Of a stretch of 64,000 nucleotides of DNA, positions 56,948 through 64,000 are shown piece after piece; within the stretch, counting starts at the first letter, position 1, and each line of letters starts with the position of its first letter. The notes below the pieces were generated by a model. The model was given only the letters and a program-made list of their open reading frames with translations. It did no database searches and was not told the DNA's origin. The stretch is taken from positions 558,001-622,000 of the forward strand of contig JASSKH010000011.1 of the NCBI GenBank assembly GCA_031763025.1, in the 5' to 3' direction. The translations under genes were made by a program, and so were the position numbers. This DNA comes from Macrocystis pyrifera (taxonomy: Eukaryota > Sar > Phaeophyceae > Laminariales > Laminariaceae).

Positions 56948-57375
56948 TAGACGAAAATTCTTGGCCTTGGAGTAGTGATCGTGGTGGTCGTTGGCTCGTT
57001 TGCGCCTTCAGCGGGAAGTACCGTGAGTCAGCGAGTCCGCGAGTAAACCTTGGGTGTTTTGAAACGTACTACTGCCTGCCGACGACGTACGTATGTATGT
57101 GGTAGCGAATGATGACCTCGTCCGAACACGCTGCTACGCTGATGTTGGCTCGGTTTCCTGGAGCTTTATGGTGAATGGTGGCTCGGTGGTGGTGTGTTGT
57201 TGATTTTAGGGTCGGATGAATAATGGCGTAGAATGAGAACGTCCGAGGGTGAGCGAAAGGGCATTTTTGATAACCCGTACTCCTACAAAAAGACTTGTAG
57301 CGCTTCCAAAACATCCATTCCACAACATAGATACCTTGTACCAGATAATATACCCTGGTTGTTGTGAGAATATAC

Positions 57376-57384
57376 TACCTGGTA
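57376..57384. other. TACCTGGTA motif
   Basis: Exact copy of the recurring 9-mer, just upstream of LINE copy 2; no empty paralogous site is available here. Confidence 0.7.
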
Positions 57385-57445
57385 TCTCCGGAGACACATA
57401 AGGCATGATGTATACGAGGTTAATATTAATATGAATACGAGTAGT

Positions 57446-59102
57446 ATGATGTATAATATCACGCCATCCTCATAACGTGGAATTGTTGGGACGCGTCCAC
57501 AGCAGCCGAACCGTGGACCCTCAGAGCGGAACACTTTGCCAAGCTTCGAACGGCTCACCACCAACTCCTGTTGCGAGTCATTGGTTTCCAGCGCCGACTT
57601 CGTACTGACCATACCACCCTCTCGTACGCGAAAGCCCTCAAGATGACACGTTGCGAGAGCATCGAAACGACCATTCGCAAACGGCGGCTCTTCTTAGCGG
57701 GGGGGGTGGCACGGCAAAGCAAGGAGCGATTACCCAGTCGGGTAACGTTCGGGACTATAGCTGGTGGGGAGAACCCGAGACCTGGCGGACACTTCAAGAC
57801 TTGGCATAGATGCATAGTCGAAGACCTTAGGGAGTTTCGAGCCACCGAAGAGTCAACGGAACTTGCCCCCTTGGTGTTTGGAGTTGAGACCGCGCTGTGT
57901 TCCACTGCTGCCAAAAAAGCGGGGAAATGGTACCGGGGCATCCTCGTAGCAGCCGAACGGTTCATGGTGAGGTGGCACGAGGCTGATGCCGAGCTGAGTA
58001 GGCAGCACCGCGCATCCGCCGTGGGTGGTGTCCAAGGGAATGGGGGGAGGGGGGGCAACACGAGGAGTGGCAGTAAACCCGACCAAGGGAATGCGGAGAG
58101 GGGGAGGAACAGGACAGGAGTAGAAGGGAAACTGCGGTGGACGAAAGTAGGAAGGAGATGGCAGACAGGGTAGCAAGGTACCGGGCAGACTAGGAAGTAG
58201 AACATGCCTGTACTACTCGTGCCACCAACAACTGGTGCAGCTGGTTCGAACGTGATCTTCCTTTGTCTTCCTTTTGTTTTTTTTTTTTCATTATTATTTT
58301 TTTCTTATTTTTTGTTTTTTTTTTCTTGCGCTGATCCTCTGTGGTTTTCATTGTCTTTCTTTCTCTTCCTTTCTCCGATTGGTAAGCCTTATTGAAGGAG
58401 TCATGTGGCCTGGGTGGATGACGAGCCTGCTTTGCTTGTTTCGTATTGTCTGACGCCGAGGGGCCGGGCATAGTTGATGAACGCTAGACGGAGGCGGCAG
58501 ACAGGGTAGCAAGGTACCAGACGGACTAGCAGGGAGAGCCTGGCTGTGCTACTCGTACCATAAACTGCTGCCGCTACCTAGAGGACGCTTTGTGCTTTGG
58601 TTTGCCTGTTATTTTTCCCTTGGTTCTTGGTCATACTCTGTTTACGACGAGTATTAACAATGGTGTTCTTCTTTTTTCTTCTTTTTTCCAGCTCGTTCGT
58701 TTCAAGTGTCTGCCACACCTCCTGCGCGGGGGGCACGACGTTTTTTTTCTTCTATCCTTTTTTCCTGTTTCTTGTTCTCTTTCGATTGTTTTTTTTTTTT
58801 TGTTCTGTTTCTTTCTTCTTTGTTTCATTTCGTTTCTCTACTTCATGGAATGTGTATGTTGTGCCTGTCGTATCCAGTATGGTGACATGGCACTGCATTC
58901 CTCACTCTGTGCTTATTTTACTGCATACCAGGTACGTGGCAACGTAGTATCTCTGTGGCGTAGCTTTGTGACCACAGAACGTGCACTGATATCTCTCTAG
59001 GATTGAAGAACTGGCACGGACACTGGTTGTGCTGGATGTCGACGGGCAGAAACGGTTTGATGGGACAGGGGAAGAAAACAACAATAACAAGAACAACAAC
59101 AA
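57446..59102 (+). mobile_element. RTE-like LINE 3' end, copy 2, with reverse-transcriptase C-terminus
   Basis: Coding part (about 57446-58194): PWTLRAEHFAKLRTAHHQLL, RVIGFQRRLRTDHTTLSYAK, MTRCESIETTIRKRRLFLAG, RLPSRVTFGTIAGGENPRPG, KTWHRCIVEDLREFR. This is the region after the RT domain in RTE/jockey-like elements, where the order LLRVIG...RKRRL...AGxVAR...RLPxRVxFG is typical. It ends TAG at about 58192. The 3' UTR matches copy 1 and includes an internal duplication: GGCAGACAGGGTAGCAAGGT at 58161 and 58496. The tail is (AAC)n, 59076-59102. RT catalytic motifs lie upstream of the truncation. Confidence 0.85.
58926..58934. other. TACCAGGTA micro-insertion in LINE copy 2
   Basis: Copy 2 reads GCATACCAGGTACGTGGCAA; copy 1 reads GCATACGTGGCAA (TA at 54292-54293). 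The only difference across the junction is CCAGGTA. Confidence 0.9.
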
Positions 59103-60180
59103 CCAGTCAGTAACATCTTTGAGGTTGGTTTATCAACCGTACATTTAGCTTCACAAATTCGGCTATGTTGAGAATTTCAGGCTCGAGGGTGGGACGAAAA
59201 TAAGCACATGACTTTTTTTGGACTGAAAATAGATTGGGACACACCCTTACGTGAGAATTCCAGCCTGGCCAAATGAGAGATAGTGCATAGCAACACCCAC
59301 TCTTTGTGTCTGGACAACACTTTTTTGACACGAAGTTAGTAGTGCCGCTCATTATCCGTCACTACTACTGCAGTGTTGAGGTTGCTTTTGGTTTGGGAGC
59401 AGGGGGAGAGAGGGCTGTGCTGACTTTAGCCTGAGAATAGAAGAGGAGAGGGAGGGAGAGCGGTGGTTTGTGTATGTGGTTGGTACAGCAGTAGAGCGGG
59501 AGCGAATTGGCATATAATCATGGACATGGAACATACGAGGGTTTCTGCCTATCTTCGTACCTGTTAGGTACCAGAAGAATGGACCCTCAGGTGGTGTTAG
59601 TCGTTGTGATCGAATAATCCGGTCACTCAGAGGTAGGAGGGTACAATATAGTCGGGTACCTCTTGGGGGGTAAGTAGCCGAAATCGGGTATACCCGGCGC
59701 AAATATGGCCAGCATCGGGTGGTCGCCGACGATAGACAATGAGATGGCGTCCTGGGGCCGTTGCGGTCACTGAATTAGAAAGGTACTCAATTTTGGCCAC
59801 AGGCATCGGGTATACCCGATTTTGGCCATTTGTCAAACGTGATAATTCCAGATTCATTACCAAACAAAGTGGGAAAGGTTGAACCGAGGAAACCTTCGGT
59901 TTGTGAAAAGGTATTGAATCGTTGGCAGATCTGAAATTATGGGACACCGGACAGGCAAGAGGGTCAGAGAGTTCACGACGGGTGCAGTTGGTTGGACTGC
60001 GAAGACAGAGGCGGGCAAATGTTGTCATGGGAAAGAAGAATACCACCATCTATCTATTGATGGTCCGGAGCTCTACTCGCGGGGACGAGAGGGGTCTGAC
60101 ACCTGGCACTGGGTAAGAGGTGGGCGAGTTGAAAGAATAACCGGTCCTCACTATCTCTAGACACCCTGGATAATAGACAA
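59103..60180. other. Intergenic, nothing recognised
   Basis: Two copies of the palindrome CGGGTATACCCG (59686 and 59808), each near TTTGGCC/TATGGCC, suggest a decayed short repeat. No exon seen. Confidence 0.4.
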
Positions 60181-60214
60181 TGACCCCTGCAATAGCAATA
60201 TAATGGTGCAATGG

Positions 60215-60660
60215 ACGGGTCTATTGTCGTCGGCAAAAAGGCTATCGATTGGCACGTACGTTCCTCGATCCATTGTCGTCGGTAATGCTTATCGATAGGT
60301 TACGTCCCCAACATGTTGTTCAGGCAGGAGTTGAGTGTGCTAACGTACCTGGGTTGAAAGCTATTGTCACCGACAATGGCTATCGACGGATCGCTTGCAG
60401 AATCTACTGCAGTCCACAGTGGCTATCGATGAACACATTTCTTGATATATTGAGGCCGGCAATGGCTATCGATAGATGCATTTCTTGATCTATTGTGACC
60501 GGTAATGGCTATCGATAGATATGTTTCTGTAACTATTGTGACCAGCAATGACTATCGGTAGATACATTTCTAATCTATTGTGTCCGGCAGTTGCTATCGA
60601 TGGACACCATTGAGAATCGATTGTGGTGGACAATGTCTATCGATGGACACCATCACCAGC
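60215..60660 (+). repeat. 43-bp hairpin satellite, block 2
   Basis: About ten diverged units with CTATTGT, CGGCAATGGCTATCGATAGA and spacers such as ACATTTCTTGATCT. Same orientation as block 1. Confidence 0.8.
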
Positions 60661-61039
60661 CTATTTCCACACCTAAAACGCACTCTGATTTACTAAGCAA
60701 CGCAATATTTTGTGCCTGCAGCAACGTCATATTTTCATCTTGTGATCATCAGTATGGAATGAGTGCTTGGTGTATCTTGATGAGCAGCAATGTCGGTGCA
60801 TGGCATATCGTGAAGGAGGGCTGCAACGTTGTGTGTCTCAACAAGGCAGTGGGCATCGTCGGGGATAAGTGTGTTGCATTGTCGGCTGTGTTGTTGTGGT
60901 TGGTACTCTGTGTTATTAATATTGATTCCTCATCGGTTACACTCTGCACGGAAAAATATATATGAGGTAAGATGTGCATATACCCTGGACAATAGAAAGG
61001 AAATAGAACATTGCCGCTACAGAGTACTCCCGAAAAAGC

Positions 61040-61600
61040 GTGTGTCAATGGATATTGTTAACGACAATAGACTGGCAACGTTGGCTAACGATAGACGTTG
61101 TGAAACACGATAGGCTGGCAACATTATCTATCGATAGACACTGTTAACCACAATGGACTGGCAACGCTGACTATCGATAGATATTGTCATGGAACAATAC
61201 AATTCCGGCAATGGAGACAATAAGCCTTTGCCCTAACAATGGCTCACAAGGTTGTCCATAGATGGCCATTGTACTGAACAACAGATGTTGGGGAAGCAAC
61301 CGTGATACAGATATTGTTCGAACCATAACCAAAACGTTCGCCTATCGATGGCTAGTGCCGCCAACAATATACACGCAATTGTACGCATCAATAGCAATCG
61401 CCACCCACAATAGACTGTCGGGCGTGTTTTCGTAATAGACAAATACTAAACCTACTGCATACCGTGAATGATGCATGTCGATGGCCATTCTTGACGACCG
61501 CCGAAGCTTCTATTGCCGCCAACAATAGGTGCGCGATCGTGTCCAACAATAGCCATTGCCATCCACAATAGATTGTTGGCCGTACTCTGAAAAATATGAA
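61040..61600 (-). repeat. 43-bp hairpin satellite, block 3 (mostly inverted, degenerate)
   Basis: Units such as CTATCGATAGACACTGTTAA, CCACAATAGACTGTCGG and AACAATAGCCATTGCCATCC read largely on the minus strand. Spacing is irregular. Confidence 0.65.
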
Positions 61601-61947
61601 TCTGACTTACTTTATTTCAGTACGAGACAAAAACCTCGAGTTAAGAAACAGAAAGCTGATAATTTTCTTGTCGAGGTTGTTTTATTTTTAGTGTCCAGAT
61701 TATTTCTGAAAGTGCAGCCAATATAGGACAAGGTAAGGGTAGTAAACCGATTTTATTTCCGAACAAAAAAATATATCTAAAATAAAGATGACCAGCACCC
61801 GAAAAAATAACTCTTACTTACTTGGTTCCAGTATGGGACAAGCAAAATCGACATGAGAAATGGAAATATTAGAATTTTCAACGTAAGGTGGTTTGAGTTT
61901 AATGATCCACATTTTATTCAAAGTGGAGTTATTAGACTGTAGCACAA
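61601..61947. other. AT-rich stretch, nothing recognised
   Basis: The phrase AACTCTTACTTACTTGGTTCCAGTATGGGACAAG resembles GACTTACTTTATTTCAGTACGAGACAAA 190 bp earlier, suggesting a diverged tandem pair (61605 and 61812). Confidence 0.4.
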
Positions 61948-62670
61948 AGCAAGGGTATTAAATCGAATCTATTTCCAAAACTACCAGCGCATACAAGTGC
62001 AAGTTGATGACAGTTACCAATATCTTGGTGCGCGAGTTTCTATTATTAGCGAATCTATATATATATTGTCCTCTTCAAATGAGTGTGAGAGCATATGGTC
62101 TCCACAACATGATGACGTCGGTTCACATTACCACATACATACATACAGAACATGACATATACTTGTATATCGTGGGATGAGTGCAAATTATCCTCGAGAT
62201 GGCTATCGATGGATAGCGTATACAATCTATTATGGCCGGCAATGGCCATCGATATACATCTCGTACAATCTATTGTGGCCGACAATGGCCGTCGATAGAC
62301 TTCGCGTACACTCTATGGTGGCCCGCAATGGCCATCGATAGACCTCTGGCACAATCTATTGTGGTCACCAGTGGCTATCGATAGACATCTCGCACAATCT
62401 ATCGTGGCCGGCAATGACCATCGATCGACAAGTCGCACATTCTATTGTGGCCTGCAATGGCCATCGATGGACCAAGTTCACCATCTGTTGTGTTAGACAA
62501 TGTCTATCGATCGACAATATCACCACTCTATTGTCGCCGACAATATCTATCGACAGATACCTTCCGCAATCTATTGTCGCAGACAATATGCATCAATAGA
62601 TTCCCCCCCTCGTCTGTTGTCGAAGCAATATACTGTTGTTGTGTCCATTGTCCAGAGTGTGCCATCTAGC
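61948..62670 (+). repeat. Segmental duplication S, copy 2, with hairpin satellite block 4
   Basis: Direct copy of 55265-56010. The satellite portion (62200-62630) keeps unit order and most spacer differences of block 1, so the whole array was duplicated as a block rather than expanded twice. Confidence 0.85.
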
Positions 62671-62734
62671 TGTGTTGGAATTTGTACTGCAAAAGACTTG
62701 TGGGAGTCAATGGTGGCTTGTGGCAATTTTTAGA

Positions 62735-63430
62735 AAGCTCGTGAAAATCAATGGGAGGCGTAGAAACCAATGGAAATAATATCGTGATTAAGCCTGTGTG
62801 CAAGTTCGTGAACGTAGAGGGAAGTCGATGGAAGTCGATATGAAAAATCGGGGAAGTCCATAAGGAAGCTCGTGGAAGTCCATGGAAGGCGTTCGAAGTC
62901 CATGTGGGGACTACAAAGGTGGAAATAGATAGCCACCAGGGAAAGGTACTGGAGATTTCAGGAACGTGTGGAATGTTTGGAAGTCTACAGAACCTTGTGG
63001 AAGTCGATATAGATATGGAAGTAGAGGGGGTCGGTCAACGTCGATACGGAAGCTCGTGATAGTCAATGGAAGTTTGTGGCAGATGTCAGGAAGCTCGTGA
63101 AAGTCAATGGGAGACGTTAGAAACCAATGAAAATATATTGTGAATAAGTCTATGTGGGAGCTCGTGGAAGTAGAGGGAAGTCGATGGAAGTCGATTCTGA
63201 AAATCGGCGAGGTCCATCTCGTGGAAGTCCATGGAAGGCGTTGGAAGTTCATGTGGGAACCATATAGGGGGGAAAAGATAGGAATCAGTGAAAGGTGCTG
63301 GAAATTGTGGAATATTTGGAAGTCTGCAGAACCTTGTGGATGCAGTGGAAGTCGGTGTGCTCGAATGGAAGCGGTTGAAAGTTCCAAAAAAATTATGGAA
63401 GTACCTGGCAGTCTATCGGAGTGGACAGAA
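62735..63430 (+). repeat. 356-bp tandem pair of GTGGAAGTCCATGGAAG-type repeats
   Basis: Unit 1 is 62735-63090 and unit 2 is 63091 to about 63430. Both contain AAGCTCGTGAAA, GAAACCAATG, AGTAGAGGGAAGTCGATGGA, GGAAGTCCATGGAAGGCGTT and GTCT(A/G)CAGAACCTTGTGGA. Inside each unit a shorter, very degenerate GGAAGTC-ATGG period is visible. Confidence 0.85.
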
Positions 63431-64000
63431 GCTCGTGGAAGATTCCGCTGAATAGAATCATGGAGGCTTCAGTTGACGGAAGCAACATAATCTTCTACTA
63501 TCACCAAACATGGAAGTTTCTATCTTCTTCTATTCTGTTTGTCTGTAGGGCCGTCGTGACGAATCCTGTACTACCACGCCGCCCACTCCTATGCCGCAAA
63601 GAAACATGTACTACACAGGAGTGAGACGTACCTTGTTGTAACAGGCTCCACGCACACAAACAATACAGGAGTGAGCAGCAACTTGATGTCACAGACTGCA
63701 TCCACATATACCTACGAGCTGGTCCAGGGATTCCGTCAGAAACTGTTTGAAAATCAGGCTTTCTGGCCGTTTGTATATTTGAACCCTGATCGTGCCCTTT
63801 TGTCGAGGAGTTCGTGAAGAGGGGGCAAGTTTGTTTTATCCCCCGCCAGGCATCTGGAGTCTTCGTTTTTTTCTTATCATTAATATTCCTCAAACCCAGG
63901 ATATCTAGCGAACATCAAACTAAACACCCGTATTCCCTCGACACATCCGTCGACAGATTGCCATGTAAGGTGAGTGCAAAATTTCAGGATCGATTGCGAA
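63431..64000. other. Right edge, nothing recognised
   Basis: ACTACACAGGAGTGAGACGTACCTTGTTGTAACAG-like sequence at 63610-63650 is partly repeated at 63664-63700 (ATACAGGAGTGAGCAGCAAC). No exon called. Confidence 0.35.

Overview
The window is eukaryotic nuclear DNA. Coding is sparse and split by many introns (GT-AG, one GC-AG), there is a Pol III tRNA gene, and most of the sequence is transposon debris and tandem repeats. A multi-WSC-domain secreted-type protein, a tyrosine-recombinase retroelement, Ty3/gypsy and RTE-like elements and kilobase introns fit a stramenopile, most likely a brown alga. That placement is inference.

Two genes look intact. (1) The 3' part of an L-2-hydroxyglutarate dehydrogenase (L2HGDH-type FAD oxidoreductase) lies on + (five exons, 1379-8572); its 5' exons are off the left edge. 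(2) A gene on - (49438 down to 37500) can be assembled from ten phase-compatible exons and ends in three consecutive WSC domains, each cut by introns at the same two places. There is also one tRNA-Gly(GCC) at 21307.

Mobile DNA fills the rest. At 12.5-14.3 kb lies a decayed PIF1-type helicase C-terminus joined to a USP-like cysteine protease. At 16.8-19.4 kb is a degenerate Ty3/gypsy integrase region on -. At 23.6-31.0 kb is a near full-length tyrosine-recombinase retroelement (Gag, RT, RNase H, YR) flanked by split direct repeats A1...B1-A2-B2 (Ngaro/PAT-type layout). Two RTE-like LINE 3' ends (53.4-54.5 and 57.4-59.1 kb) end in AAC tails. There are two SINE copies with tRNA-like heads, and several non-autonomous DNA elements: a Tourist-like 778-bp element inside an L2HGDH intron, a head-to-head MITE pair at 10.5-11.1 kb with a third copy at 35.6 kb, and a 398-bp element with 33-bp perfect terminal inverted repeats at 49.9 kb.

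Tandem DNA includes a perfect (TAC)207 tract, a 6 x 35-bp minisatellite, a dimeric 88-bp array, and a 43-bp hairpin-forming satellite spread over 55-63 kb within a segmental duplication.

The most unexpected signal is the 9-mer TACCWGGTA, found 15 times by eye where about 0.5 is expected. In paralogous repeat pairs, one copy has TA where the other has TA-CCWGG-TA. This is what excision footprints or micro-insertions at TA sites would look like.
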